DNA of 64,000 nt from the NCBI GenBank assembly GCA_963720235.1, contig OY970389.1:4340001-4404000 (forward strand). Reading direction: 5' to 3'. Within the stretch, counting starts at the first letter, position 1. Each line of letters begins with the position of its first letter. Positions 37,847 to 46,179 of this stretch are shown here, in pieces. This stretch comes from JACMLC01 sp963720235 (lineage in GTDB: Bacteria > Acidobacteriota > Blastocatellia > Pyrinomonadales > Pyrinomonadaceae). The notes under the pieces were generated by a model. It made no database searches, was not told the DNA's origin, and was given only the letters and a program-made list of their open reading frames with translations. A program made the position numbers and the translations under genes.

Positions 37847-38101
37847 TTATGCAGGAATCTGGCAGCGAATAGTTTCTTCGCGCGCGGCCATCAGTTTGAC
37901 CTTCTTGAGTTCCGCGCCCTTAATGCCAAAGAAGGCTGCCATCTCGACTATCTGGCGCGGGCTGACGAAATCTTTCGGGTCGGCGCAGAATCGCTCCATG
38001 CCCGGCTCAAACTTGTTGCATCCCATCCCTTTCGGGATGCTCAGGTCGAGACTGCATTTTCCGTTCTGTTTGTACTGCACACAGAATTCACAAACCGTCA
38101 T
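37847..38101 (-). CDS. Small cysteine-rich protein, last gene of the small-gene operon
   Basis: This is an 84-residue protein I do not recognise. Six cysteines are present, four in the first 28 residues (CEFCVQYKQNGKC, GMGC), then single Cys in RFCADP and RCQIP, suggesting a small metal site. The C-terminal half is helical and charged. AAAGGAA precedes the ATG. It lies downstream of and in line with six other small genes. The low-complexity-free sequence and good ribosome site argue for a real gene. Confidence 0.6.
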   Translation of the reverse strand: MTVCEFCVQYKQNGKCSLDLSIPKGMGCNKFEPGMERFCADPKDFVSPRQIVEMAAFFGIKGAELKKVKLMAAREETIRCQIPA

Positions 38102-38138
38102 GATTCATTTCCTTTTAATTCCGACCAGTGCCGCTCGT

Positions 38139-38516
38139 TTAGTGTCCGACAGCGATTCGTTGAAAGCGTGTCTTGCCTTCAACATCCTGCCATGAAATAT
38201 CAAGCACATAAGGTTTGGTTTCGCCCGGCATCGCTTGCAGGCGCGCCAACAGGTCTTGAGTCGAATCTACAGGTCGCCCGTCAATCCATGTTCGATGAGA
38301 AAGCAGAGCCTTCTCTTTTGCTTGAATCACACTCACGGCATCAAATTTAATATGCGCGCGCGAAGGGCTGCCGGGAGCTTCTTCATCTTTCAGAAAAATA
38401 CTGAGCACCTCGACACACTTGAGCGGCGTGTCTGTCGTATTCGTCAACTCCAAAAGAACCTTCGGCGCAGCTTCTACAAACCTGATGGTAAAAGTTTCTT
38501 CTCTATTAAAACTCAT
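38139..38516 (-). CDS. Hypothetical protein in the small-gene operon
   Basis: A 125-residue soluble protein without signal peptide or membrane segment. Its composition (TFTIRFVEAAPKVLLELTNTTDTPLKCVEVLSIFL, then VLDISWQDVEGKTRFQRIAVGH) suggests alternating beta strands. I do not recognise the family. It starts 11 bases after the probable omega-subunit gene, which implies cotranscription and perhaps a role linked to the same cellular process. Confidence 0.6.
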   Translation of the reverse strand: MSFNREETFTIRFVEAAPKVLLELTNTTDTPLKCVEVLSIFLKDEEAPGSPSRAHIKFDAVSVIQAKEKALLSHRTWIDGRPVDSTQDLLARLQAMPGETKPYVLDISWQDVEGKTRFQRIAVGH

Positions 38517-38527
38517 CTTGCCCTCGC

Positions 38528-38848
38528 CTATTCCTTGACAATGGTCGTGAAGGGGACAAGCCCCCGTTTGACTTCTTCAAGGGCGATGCTGATATTGCGA
38601 TGCCTGCGCGCGTCGGCTTCGATTCGCGGAGTTGCTCCATGCAGGAGTTGCTTGCTTCTCAAAGCGGCGACGACTATCAAACGATAACGCGAATCTATTC
38701 CGGGCCATTGTTCCGCGCCGTTAATCGAACCCTTGCCGTCGGTTTTATTTTTGTCTGACATATAAGCTTTTGACTCCTCTATGGCCTTACGCTCCGTCTC
38801 AAAATAAGCGAACTCTGCAAGCGTCTGCCGTCCGTCGCTTGCGTCCAT
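38528..38848 (-). CDS. rpoZ: Probable DNA-directed RNA polymerase omega subunit
   Basis: This 106-residue protein ends with the pattern of RpoZ: DSRYRLIVVAALRSKQLLHGATPRIE, then NISIALEEVKRGLVPFT, matching the omega core (SRxxLVxxAAxRAxQL...ALxEIxxGxV). Omega helps fold and hold the beta-prime subunit. The frame opens at 38848, three bases after the stop of the zinc-ribbon gene; a second ATG at 38762 (MSDKNKTDGKGSINGAEQWPG) would give a more usual length. Its neighbours are unusual for rpoZ, which often follows gmk. The match is by motif only, so a diverged paralogue is possible. Confidence 0.7.
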   Translation of the reverse strand: MDASDGRQTLAEFAYFETERKAIEESKAYMSDKNKTDGKGSINGAEQWPGIDSRYRLIVVAALRSKQLLHGATPRIEADARRHRNISIALEEVKRGLVPFTTIVKE

Positions 38849-38851
38849 GTC

Positions 38852-39004
38852 CTAAAAGACATTGAACATGTAGCAAAGAATCGGGACAGAGAAAGCAGTG
38901 ATGACGACAATTTGTATCCAGTTCACAGCCGATTTATGGCAGGAAGGACACTTGAAATCCCACACCCGTAAAAGCCTTCCGCATTTATTACAACTAGGTT
39001 CCAT
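38852..39004 (-). CDS. 50-residue zinc-ribbon membrane peptide
   Basis: This short gene encodes MEPSCNKCGRLLRVWDFKC followed by PSCHKSAVNW and one membrane segment (IQIVVITAFSVPILCYMFNVF). Two CxxC knuckles (CNKC and CPSC) form a treble-clef or zinc-ribbon-like site on the cytoplasmic side of a C-terminal tail anchor. GGAGAAG lies directly before the ATG. It starts 15 bases after the stop of the upstream gene and ends three bases before the omega gene, so it is packed as a true operon member. The function is unknown. Confidence 0.7.
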   Translation of the reverse strand: MEPSCNKCGRLLRVWDFKCPSCHKSAVNWIQIVVITAFSVPILCYMFNVF

Positions 39005-39019
39005 CTTCTCCAGACCTTC

Positions 39020-39337
39020 TTACTGCTGCGTTTGCTGTACGGCATTGCGTACCATGACAGCGAGTTGCGCATGCTCAAGCGGATGACCGTACTTTAGTTT
39101 GGCCGACGGGTTGTTCACCATCCAGAAGCCCACAGGCTCTTCCGCCGACGTTGATGACAGGTCGCTCAGCGCAAGCTCGTCGAGCAGGACAGGCTTAAAG
39201 TGCAGCATCTGAAAGTTACGCGAGCGCGCCTGCATGGCTTCGCTTTGACTGCGAAAGACAGGCACACGCAGACGCCCCCAATCATCAAGCCCGAACCAGT
39301 CGCCGTTAGCGCGCTGCATGGCATAAATAAAACTCAT
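39020..39337 (-). CDS. Hypothetical 105-residue protein in the small-gene operon
   Basis: A soluble protein opening MSFIYAMQRANGDWFGLDDWGRLRVPVFRS and containing LHFKPVLLDELALSDL and GFWMVNNPSAKLKYG. The start resembles small proteins that read a value from residues such as WF.L.D.GR.RVP.F, but I cannot name a family. It has no signal peptide or membrane segment. It is cotranscribed with the zinc-ribbon peptide gene downstream. Confidence 0.6.
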   Translation of the reverse strand: MSFIYAMQRANGDWFGLDDWGRLRVPVFRSQSEAMQARSRNFQMLHFKPVLLDELALSDLSSTSAEEPVGFWMVNNPSAKLKYGHPLEHAQLAVMVRNAVQQTQQ

Positions 39338-39381
39338 CTATCTTACTCCCCTCACCTCATGCGCCTTCTGCATCGGACGGC

Positions 39382-39639
39382 TCATGAAGTGATATGCATG
39401 ACATCTTCCTTTTCCTGACGCAGGAAGACAAAGAACACTACATAACCCGCTAGACACGCAAAGAGAGCCGCGCCGATGGCCCACCACAGATGCGCTGTTC
39501 CGCCCTGCACATCCACAATGCCGCGCACATCGCTGAAAGTGGCGAAGCGATAGAACTGCCAGACGGCGATTGCCGCCGCCACCATCACAACCGCGATGGA
39601 GACTAAAACATTGCTCAGACTTTTTCTGATATAACTCAT
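39382..39639 (-). CDS. Small two-helix membrane protein
   Basis: This 85-residue protein has two clear membrane segments (VLVSIAVVMVAAAIAVWQFY and LWWAIGAALFACLAGYVVFFVFL) and a charged tail (RQEKEDVMHITS). A 20-residue loop lies between them. AGGAT precedes the ATG. It is in line with the neighbouring small genes. No family is recognised. Confidence 0.6.
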   Translation of the reverse strand: MSYIRKSLSNVLVSIAVVMVAAAIAVWQFYRFATFSDVRGIVDVQGGTAHLWWAIGAALFACLAGYVVFFVFLRQEKEDVMHITS

Positions 39640-39747
39640 ATCTTATCCTTTCGGACGCAGGGGATTAAAAGTGTGGAACCGCGGTCTCTCGCAAAGCGGA
39701 GACTAAAGACCCGGAAGTCTTCAAATCTCATCCCTCGCAGAAGAACT

Positions 39748-39966
39748 TCAAGCGGCTTTGGCGAATGTCTCCGAAAGCTCGAAGGTCGTCACTTTCGGCA
39801 GCCCCTCAATGACAATGCGCCCTGCGGCGACGGCTGCAAAGCAGACCACTTCATGTGGAAATCCGTTTTGCTGGCGAACCAACGGGAGAATCTTAGTCTC
39901 GATTGTGCGGGCAAGCTCTTCGGAGCAGGTGGCCTTGAGCCGCTTCGTAAATTGGCGGGTAAACAT
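39748..39966 (-). CDS. Small protein resembling a shortened ABM-type fold, first gene of the small-gene operon
   Basis: This 72-residue protein reads MFTRQFTKRLKATCSEELARTIETKILPLVRQQNGFPHEVVCFA. The segment ILPLVRQQNGF recalls the helix of antibiotic-biosynthesis-monooxygenase-like dimeric alpha/beta proteins, but the chain is too short for that full fold. AGGAG lies 9 bases before the ATG. It is the promoter-proximal gene of the minus-strand operon that runs to 37847, and the mobile island is inserted upstream of it. Confidence 0.55.
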   Translation of the reverse strand: MFTRQFTKRLKATCSEELARTIETKILPLVRQQNGFPHEVVCFAAVAAGRIVIEGLPKVTTFELSETFAKAA

Positions 39967-40059
39967 TCTTAGCTCCTGATAAGTAAGCTGTGGAGTTCAG
40001 GTAGTCTGGGTGATTCCAGAGGAGCTGAGAAGGGAGCAAGCTAGACTCAATTCTCTATC

Positions 40060-40088
40060 ACCTTACGCTAGATAATAGAGATAGTCAA
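40060..40088 (-). promoter_or_regulatory. Weak candidate promoter for the small-gene operon
   Basis: On the minus strand TTGACT (40083-40088) is followed after 17 bases by TAAGGT (40060-40065). The -35 box is good and the -10 box poor. It lies about 95 bases upstream of the first gene and only 44 bases inside the chromosome from the mobile island's target duplication, so the insertion left it intact. Confidence 0.3.
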
Positions 40089-40494
40089 AGCTTCGCCCGC
40101 AGAGCGCAGGCCATATCGCTCGGACGCCTGAACCTTTGTAGGTTCGCGCATAAAGTGAAAATTCCATTCATGGAGAGTCAATAATTTATATTTAGAGTTA
40201 GCGCATAAAGTGAAAAAGGATTCGGGCATAAAGTGCGATATTCTGATTTTTTCGTTCATAACTCGAAAATATCAGAAGGCTGGATCTTACCTGATCTAAT
40301 GTGGCACTATCGGCTCAGGACTTATGGCTCATGACCAAACTGAAGTAAGACTTGAAGAATTGCTTGCTCTCGCTGACAGATAATCGCCCTTGAGAAATCG
40401 ACAGTCGTCTGCTGATGCTTATGTCAAACTGACATTAGATTAAGCTTCTTAAAGGGTAGCGAGCGGTGTATCAGTAATAGAAGCTTAAGTAGGT

Positions 40495-41463
40495 TTAATT
40501 TAGAAGACCGATAGACGGATGATATTTCCGCAGCACGCGAATCAAGTGTTCTTTAGTAATATGCGTGTAGCGTTGGGTAGTGGCGATAGAGGTGTGTCCT
40601 AGAAACTCCTGTACTACTCTAATGTCAGCACCGTTGCGAAGCAGCAACGTTGCTACTGTGTGCCGCAACATGTGGGGAGTTATATGCCGATCTATCTTAG
40701 CCTTCTTACGCAGCTGTGAGATAACGTTAGAGATTCCTTGGGTTGAGAGGCGTCCATCGGAGGAATTCAGAAAAAGCGCTGAGGTCTCTGTTTTGATTCG
40801 TGTCCGGGCTTTTAAGTATTCTCGCTGAATACGTACAGTCTCTTTATCCACCACAAAAGCTAAACGATCCCTTCCGCCCTTGCCCTGAACTCTAAAGACG
40901 CCTTCCTCCACAAGGAAATCCCGAACGTCAAGAGATGAAACCTCTCCTACACGCATCCCTGTTGCGAATAGGAGATCAATAAGTGCTAGGTTCCGGAGCA
41001 CACGGTAGCCACGGGATGAAGCTTGTCCGGTTCTGGCTGGTGTTGATCCATTGCCATTTTGATTAGTTTCGATACTCGAATAGTTCCGCCATGCTTGAGC
41101 AAGTAAAGCGCGAATCTCCCTCTTTGTTAAAGTTCGGGGAAGCTGCTCTATACGCCCAAAGCTTAGCTTCACACGCCAGAATGGCGACTCCGAGATTACC
41201 CCTTTGCGGACCCAATAAGAACAGAACACTCTGAGGGCCACCATTTTTCGCCGGATAGAGGCCGGAGCATATTCTTCATGGCGGAGATGATCTGCCCAGC
41301 CCTCAATGTTAGTGCTACTTAAAGATAGTATACTAAGGTCTGCACCTAAAAATAATCGGAATTGCTCTAAGTCTGAGATGTAAGCAGCCTTAGTCTTCTT
41401 CCCACGATCATGGGTGGAAAAGTATCCTCTCAGAAACTCAGCACATGCCTCTTTTAATTGCAT
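40495..41463 (-). CDS. Tyrosine recombinase (XerC/D-like integrase) of the island
   Basis: This is a phage-integrase-family enzyme that cuts and rejoins DNA through a tyrosine. An N-terminal SAM-like core-binding domain (YISDLEQFRLFLGADL...) precedes the catalytic domain with Arg in LLFATGMRVGEVSSLD, the HMLRHTVATLLLRNGAD box, GHTSIATTQRY with the nucleophilic Tyr, and a C-terminal tail. All key residues appear present. The frame is open to 41616; I chose the ATG at 41463 (MQLKEACAEFLRGYF) because it gives the usual length of about 322 residues, although neither start has a clear ribosome site. It lies at the left edge of the island, but a tyrosine recombinase would not by itself explain a 5-bp target duplication. 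Confidence 0.85.
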   Translation of the reverse strand: MQLKEACAEFLRGYFSTHDRGKKTKAAYISDLEQFRLFLGADLSILSLSSTNIEGWADHLRHEEYAPASIRRKMVALRVFCSYWVRKGVISESPFWRVKLSFGRIEQLPRTLTKREIRALLAQAWRNYSSIETNQNGNGSTPARTGQASSRGYRVLRNLALIDLLFATGMRVGEVSSLDVRDFLVEEGVFRVQGKGGRDRLAFVVDKETVRIQREYLKARTRIKTETSALFLNSSDGRLSTQGISNVISQLRKKAKIDRHITPHMLRHTVATLLLRNGADIRVVQEFLGHTSIATTQRYTHITKEHLIRVLRKYHPSIGLLN

Positions 41464-41799
41464 ACTGAATACATGGGAACAGACCCTAGCCCATATTCTC
41501 TCTTCAAAGTAGAAAAGCTTCTTCTGAATCACATGTGAAGGTGGGAAAAACTTTGATATGAGTTTAATGATAAGAGTCGCAGGTTTCAAGTAAATCCGGG
41601 TGGAAAGGGGTAGCAAAGTTTAGCGTTGCGCGACAAGTAATATTTGAGTAATCTGTTAAAATTTGGAATCGCTCCCTATACTCAATTCTCTGGCAAGAGG
41701 GGTTATTCACAGATCCAAATCTTCTAAAAAATTGCGCTAAATCCCATTTCGGGAAATAATACCTGCGTATTTAATAGTTAGTAGATTCCAAGTAGTTTG

Positions 41800-41816
41800 G
41801 ATAATTAGGAATTATC
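41800..41816. promoter_or_regulatory. Palindrome GATAATTAGGAATTATC, copy 1
   Basis: Perfect 7-bp arms around AGG. It lies 46 bases before the PLP-enzyme ATG and is preceded by TTAATAG...ATTCCAA. The same palindrome, with the same preceding words, recurs at 45813-45829. It is probably an operator for a regulator of the island genes. Confidence 0.55.
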
Positions 41817-41861
41817 TCAGCCTCAACGGTCGTAAAACTGCGCCGCAGTCAGGGCCTGTTT

Positions 41862-43106
41862 ATGCATTATCTTACTCGATTTTGTGAGACTGACTCCGAG
41901 CGCATTCGTTCGATTGTTGATATGCATTGGGGTCTCATTCAGGACTGGATCCACTTGATTGCCAGCGCTAGCTACCCGTTTCCAGAAGTAATGAAAGCGC
42001 TGGCAGAGCCGATGTGCGTCTTCCCGATTGAAGGCTTGCCAGGCGAGCGATATTTCCCCGGGACGGCGGTGATGGATACTATTGAAAACCGCGCGGAGGA
42101 ATTGCTCCGTGAGTTGTTTTTTCCGACTCATGAGTATCGAGCGACGATACAGCCGCATTCGGGGACGCAGGCTAATCAAATTGTATTCAACGCGGTACTT
42201 GAGCCGGATGATGTGGTCTTAAGCTTGAGTCCTACCGAGGGCGGACACATCTCTCATAAGGTGCTCGTCGGACGACGTAATCGCGTTATTTTTTATCCGC
42301 TCGGAGAAGACAATCTCATAGACTACGGGTCTCTGGAAGAATTAGCCGCACGCGAACGGCCCAAATTATTAATTGCCGGAGGCAGCGCTTGCCCGCGAGA
42401 GATTGACTTCTATCGAATAGGCAACATCGCACACCGCGCAGGCGCGCTCTTTCACACGGATGTGTCTCACACAGCTACCTTCATAGCAGCAGGCGTCCAC
42501 TCGTCGGTTTTTCCACACGCCGATTTTGTTACCTTCAATATGGTGAAAAATATGCGTGGCCCAAATGGCGGAGTGCTACTCTATCGTAGCGCACATCATA
42601 AACGAATTGCTCGGGCGCTTTTTCCAGACACCCAAGGAGGGCCAAACGAGAACACTATGTTTGCAAAGCTAGTTGCGCTTGAGAAACTCGCTGAGAGTGA
42701 CCTGCGCGGGTACGCCGAGCGGATGGTAGAGATCGCTCGCCTCATGGCAAACACTTTATTAGCGCGTGGCTTACAACTTATTACAGGCGGGACGGATTCG
42801 CACCTCTTGCTGATAGATCTGCGGAAACAGGGTTTCACTGGCGCAGAAGCCGAGCAGTCGTGCGAGCAATATCGTGTCTTACTAAACCGCAACCTCGTTC
42901 CATCCGATCCACAAAAACCATGGATCACATCTGGTGTTCGCATAGGAACAGCATGCATCACAATTCTAGGTTACTCTAACACCGATGTAGAACGATTAGC
43001 GCATTGGATCGCTGATCGACTAACAGGCGTGAACACATCAGATCCGACCGCTCTTATCAAAGAACTCACAACCAATTACAACTCCAAATTACTTCCTCCC
43101 AGTTAG
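41862..43106 (+). CDS. Serine hydroxymethyltransferase-like PLP enzyme with altered active site
   Basis: This 414-residue protein matches GlyA over its whole length and keeps nearly the same numbering as E. coli GlyA. The PLP-handling residues remain: Asp200 and His203 (TDVSH), Lys229 (MVKNMRGPNGG), Glu57 (IEGLPGERYF) and the substrate-carboxylate Arg (SGVRIGTA, residue 360). Residues that shape the serine/folate reaction are changed: Tyr55 is Pro, Tyr65 is Phe and His228 is Val. It is therefore probably not a housekeeping SHMT but a related aldolase, transaldolase or amino-acid-modifying enzyme. It faces the STAND gene (30-base gap) and shares the island with an ATP-grasp ligase. The start lacks a strong ribosome site. 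Confidence 0.75.
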   Translation: MHYLTRFCETDSERIRSIVDMHWGLIQDWIHLIASASYPFPEVMKALAEPMCVFPIEGLPGERYFPGTAVMDTIENRAEELLRELFFPTHEYRATIQPHSGTQANQIVFNAVLEPDDVVLSLSPTEGGHISHKVLVGRRNRVIFYPLGEDNLIDYGSLEELAARERPKLLIAGGSACPREIDFYRIGNIAHRAGALFHTDVSHTATFIAAGVHSSVFPHADFVTFNMVKNMRGPNGGVLLYRSAHHKRIARALFPDTQGGPNENTMFAKLVALEKLAESDLRGYAERMVEIARLMANTLLARGLQLITGGTDSHLLLIDLRKQGFTGAEAEQSCEQYRVLLNRNLVPSDPQKPWITSGVRIGTACITILGYSNTDVERLAHWIADRLTGVNTSDPTALIKELTTNYNSKLLPPS

Positions 43107-43136
43107 TGGTGGCTTATCCGGCATCAAACAAGGGAG

Positions 43137-45587
43137 TTAATACCGCCAGTGAGGGGAAAGCACAAAGACGATTGTTATCCGATGTCCTTCTCTTTTTAAC
43201 TCTGAAAAAATCTCAAGTCCAGCGCACTTGCTGAAGCGAATGCGGGAATCGAACGCCGCAGGTATAGGAGTAGAGCTTGCACCGAAGCGCGTGGACTCCA
43301 ATTGATGCGCAAACCAGCAAAGAACATCTTGGAATCTTAAATCTTTCGTCTGGAGACTACGGTTATACAATTCCCTAGCTGTGGCTGTGGCATCAGTGAT
43401 GGTCACACTTCCATTAATCAAATTCAGGACGAGCCGATTAAATCGCAGCATAATTTCATCCATTAGAAGCCAAGGGGAGACAGCCCTTTGCGCTTGTTCT
43501 AGCAGTTGCTCGGCGGAAACCAAATCGCCCTCCATTGCGTGTAAGACAGCTAAATTTGTGAGTGGTTGATACGTCTCATTTGAGCCGAGCGCATCAAGCA
43601 TGTCGCGCGCGATGGTCAGTTGTCGCCGTGCCTCACCGTATTTTCCATCCCATATCTCTAGGAGACCCAGATTGTTCAGCGTTGTTGCTTCTCCGAATTT
43701 AAGACCGAGCCTACTGAAGCCCTTCTTCGCTCGCGTCAATAGTCGCCGTGCAGTAGTGGTATCGTAAAGGTGGCCTGCATTTCTTAGCATTACGCATTGC
43801 GCTTCGTCGAGTTCGTCCACCCGTCGTGGGAGCGCCGCAACCATTCGCCGGGCCTCGCTTTCCCGGCGCAGATTGAGCAAAATATTAAACAGAATAGCAT
43901 CGCTGTCCGAATTAGGCTTAAGCTGCCGTAGGAGTGATTCAGCCTCTTGATACTCAAATTTTTGCACCAGATACTTCGCCGCAAAGAGAGACAGACTACG
44001 GTCTGAAAGTTTTCCGTGCTGACGCATCAACTCGACTGCGGCCAAACCTTTGTCGAATTGCGAAGTTTTCTGAAATGCATTGAGAAACGCTGTGAGGCAA
44101 TGAGCGGGGAGCAGTTCCAATGTGCCTTGGCAAGCTGTTGTGCCAAAAAGCGAGGTCAAGTAATGGAATCGTTCCTTGGTCCGTTGGCGATCTATGAGGG
44201 CTATCAGGTGCGCAAGCAAGTCATGACGGGCGTGCAGGTCGTGTGGTGAAAGTAATCCCACCAAACGATCTACTAGGCGTTCATATTCGTCGCTCTCAAT
44301 AGTATGCTCTAGGCGTTGACTGAGCGCTGAAATCACGTTTAATCGTAGTCCTATTGCTTCTTCCTCAGGGGTAGTTCTACGAACTGAAGTGCGCACTAAC
44401 TCATGCTCTGTTCGGACGCGATTATTATATGAACCGTTGATAATTAGTAAACCAACCAACGCAAGATCAAGAATAGCTCGCCGAATATCTTCTTCTGAGA
44501 ATGGATGCACGATTCGGCGCAGAATCCATACCAGGTCTTCAAGTCTAAGATTACCCATTAACAGCGTGACCAGTTGAAGGGCTAGACGATCCAGTGCCGG
44601 TAGGTTCAAGATTGTTTCATCATAGCCGCTGATGATCGCTTCTTTTGTGGCCTGAGTTTTGTTTAGTTGAAGCGCGCGAAGTTGAAGCCATATCTGCTTG
44701 GGATTGCCAAGCGACTTGCGAAAGATAGCATCGCTAATCTCAGACAAGTTCGGCGTCTGCTTGCCGAGCACCTCCTGCGATAACTCTTGCGTCTCTTCCT
44801 GTGAAAGAGATTTGATTTCAACATAGAGACGATGGTCGCTAAAGCATCGCGGTTCCCACGCACTACTTCTTCCGGCTTGCAAACGTTCGACCAATACGAG
44901 TCGGAAGCCTGTATCTGCGATGGCAAAGACCGAATCAAGTTCTAATGCTACCGAATCGGCTAAGAATTGGATGTTGTCTATAACCAGAAGGACCGGCTCA
45001 TGCCGCGCTGTAGTAATGAGATAATCCCAGAAACGACCAGCGACGACCATTTCACGTTTCTTGGACAAAGGTATTTCTCGCGGTAGAAAAGCGTTGATAA
45101 TCTTCCCGATGACCGGAATCTGTTTGGTTGACTCTTTTACCCCATCGTAAATGTATTTGAACACTTGAAGTCGTTTCGGTAAGGGGCGCAGATACTTTGC
45201 CAGATCGGCATCAACCGGTACGTGCTGAGGGTCTCTTCGAGTAGGTTGCGTGGGATATGAAGCAATTATAGCTAATCGTTTTTCCAGTTCAGTAGATTCG
45301 AACTCGCTCTCCTCAACATCTATGTAAAGAGCAATAGATGGAGGGACGCGCTCTGTGAAACGGCAGATAATCTCTTTGACGAAGAATGATTTTCCGATGC
45401 CGGATTCTCCTGCTACACGCAATAGCCGACTGGGAGCTTGAGCCTCATGTGGCATTAAAAAATCAAGGCATCGATTTAGCTGTGAAGCCCTGCCTAGAAA
45501 CGGCCATCTATCTTCATCTAGAAACTTCCCCGCCAATAATTCGCCAGCGAGATTCCGAGTTATTGCCTGCTCTGCTTGAGATGACAT
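43137..45587 (-). CDS. STAND-type ATPase with C-terminal TPR-like repeats
   Basis: An 816-residue cytoplasmic protein. An AAA_16-like P-loop domain begins FLGRASQLNRCLDFL with Walker A GESGIGKSFF and Walker B PVLLVIDNIQF, followed by helical and winged regions (about 250-450) and TPR-like repeats (for example ATTLNNLGLLEIWDGKYGEARRQLTIARDML). This is the layout of MalT/NLR-like STAND switches, which bind a ligand through the repeats and oligomerise. No DNA-binding or effector domain is seen at either end, which is unusual for the class. It may be the sensor or regulator of the neighbouring PLP enzyme and ligase, or part of a defence module; the sequence does not decide. Confidence 0.7.
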   Translation of the reverse strand: MSSQAEQAITRNLAGELLAGKFLDEDRWPFLGRASQLNRCLDFLMPHEAQAPSRLLRVAGESGIGKSFFVKEIICRFTERVPPSIALYIDVEESEFESTELEKRLAIIASYPTQPTRRDPQHVPVDADLAKYLRPLPKRLQVFKYIYDGVKESTKQIPVIGKIINAFLPREIPLSKKREMVVAGRFWDYLITTARHEPVLLVIDNIQFLADSVALELDSVFAIADTGFRLVLVERLQAGRSSAWEPRCFSDHRLYVEIKSLSQEETQELSQEVLGKQTPNLSEISDAIFRKSLGNPKQIWLQLRALQLNKTQATKEAIISGYDETILNLPALDRLALQLVTLLMGNLRLEDLVWILRRIVHPFSEEDIRRAILDLALVGLLIINGSYNNRVRTEHELVRTSVRRTTPEEEAIGLRLNVISALSQRLEHTIESDEYERLVDRLVGLLSPHDLHARHDLLAHLIALIDRQRTKERFHYLTSLFGTTACQGTLELLPAHCLTAFLNAFQKTSQFDKGLAAVELMRQHGKLSDRSLSLFAAKYLVQKFEYQEAESLLRQLKPNSDSDAILFNILLNLRRESEARRMVAALPRRVDELDEAQCVMLRNAGHLYDTTTARRLLTRAKKGFSRLGLKFGEATTLNNLGLLEIWDGKYGEARRQLTIARDMLDALGSNETYQPLTNLAVLHAMEGDLVSAEQLLEQAQRAVSPWLLMDEIMLRFNRLVLNLINGSVTITDATATARELYNRSLQTKDLRFQDVLCWFAHQLESTRFGASSTPIPAAFDSRIRFSKCAGLEIFSELKREGHRITIVFVLSPHWRY

Positions 45588-46179
45588 GTTTAGCCTTTGC
45601 TGATCAGCCTATAGCAAGTAGACCAGTGTCCCACTAGATACAACTGCTTCCTATATTTTCTTAAAATATCGCTGAGCCAGTCGCATCATTCATTACTATA
45701 CGGATCTACTGCAAAGGGCCAGCGTCGTGTTGATCGCTCTCTTTTATTGAAAGGCCGTTAACCTGAAGAGAGTAGAGAGTTTAATAGATTCCAAAGACCG
45801 GTTTTAGTATAAGATAATTCCTAATTATCATTACCCCTATCTTCAGCGATAGTAGTTATTTGCAAGCTTTGATTGAATATTTGTCCTGTTAGGTCTCGGT
45901 CGCTAGCACGGTTAAGATAAAGTCTGTAAGAGAATCGTTTGTAAATGCGGCTAGCAGAAAGATTTTGTGCTTGACTGTCTTTGTGAGAAATCGATTGAGG
46001 GATATAAACCGGGGATAGTAAGCATTGGATAAAGCCGATATAGTAAAGAGGTAACGTATAATGAGATATGTCTGAGGCAATGTGCTGGCTTTGAATTGTG
46101 ACTTCAAGGGACAATTAACTCGCGTGAAGTTGGCACTTAAGTTTTTGTCCGTGGCCCACTCAAAGGAGATAATTTTTCT
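45588..46179. other. 592-base A+T-rich gap between STAND and ligase genes
   Basis: This divergent gap holds the second GATAATTAGGAATTATC palindrome (45813-45829) and, on the minus strand, a TATACT box directly beside it that could serve the STAND gene with a long leader. A 98-codon minus-strand frame (45889-46185) lacks family resemblance and a ribosome site. No RNA gene was recognised. Confidence 0.5.
45813..45829. promoter_or_regulatory. Palindrome GATAATTAGGAATTATC, copy 2
   Basis: This reads as the exact reverse complement of the copy at 41800-41816. It is preceded by TTTAATAGATTCCAA, also shared with the first copy. On the minus strand it adjoins TATACT, so a bound protein would block transcription of the STAND gene. 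Confidence 0.55.

Noticed and set aside
40265..40494. Remnant of a transposase gene in the left end of the island
   Set aside because: A few codons (TEVRLEELLALADR) look coding-like but the frame is short and stops at once; there is not enough to assign a family.
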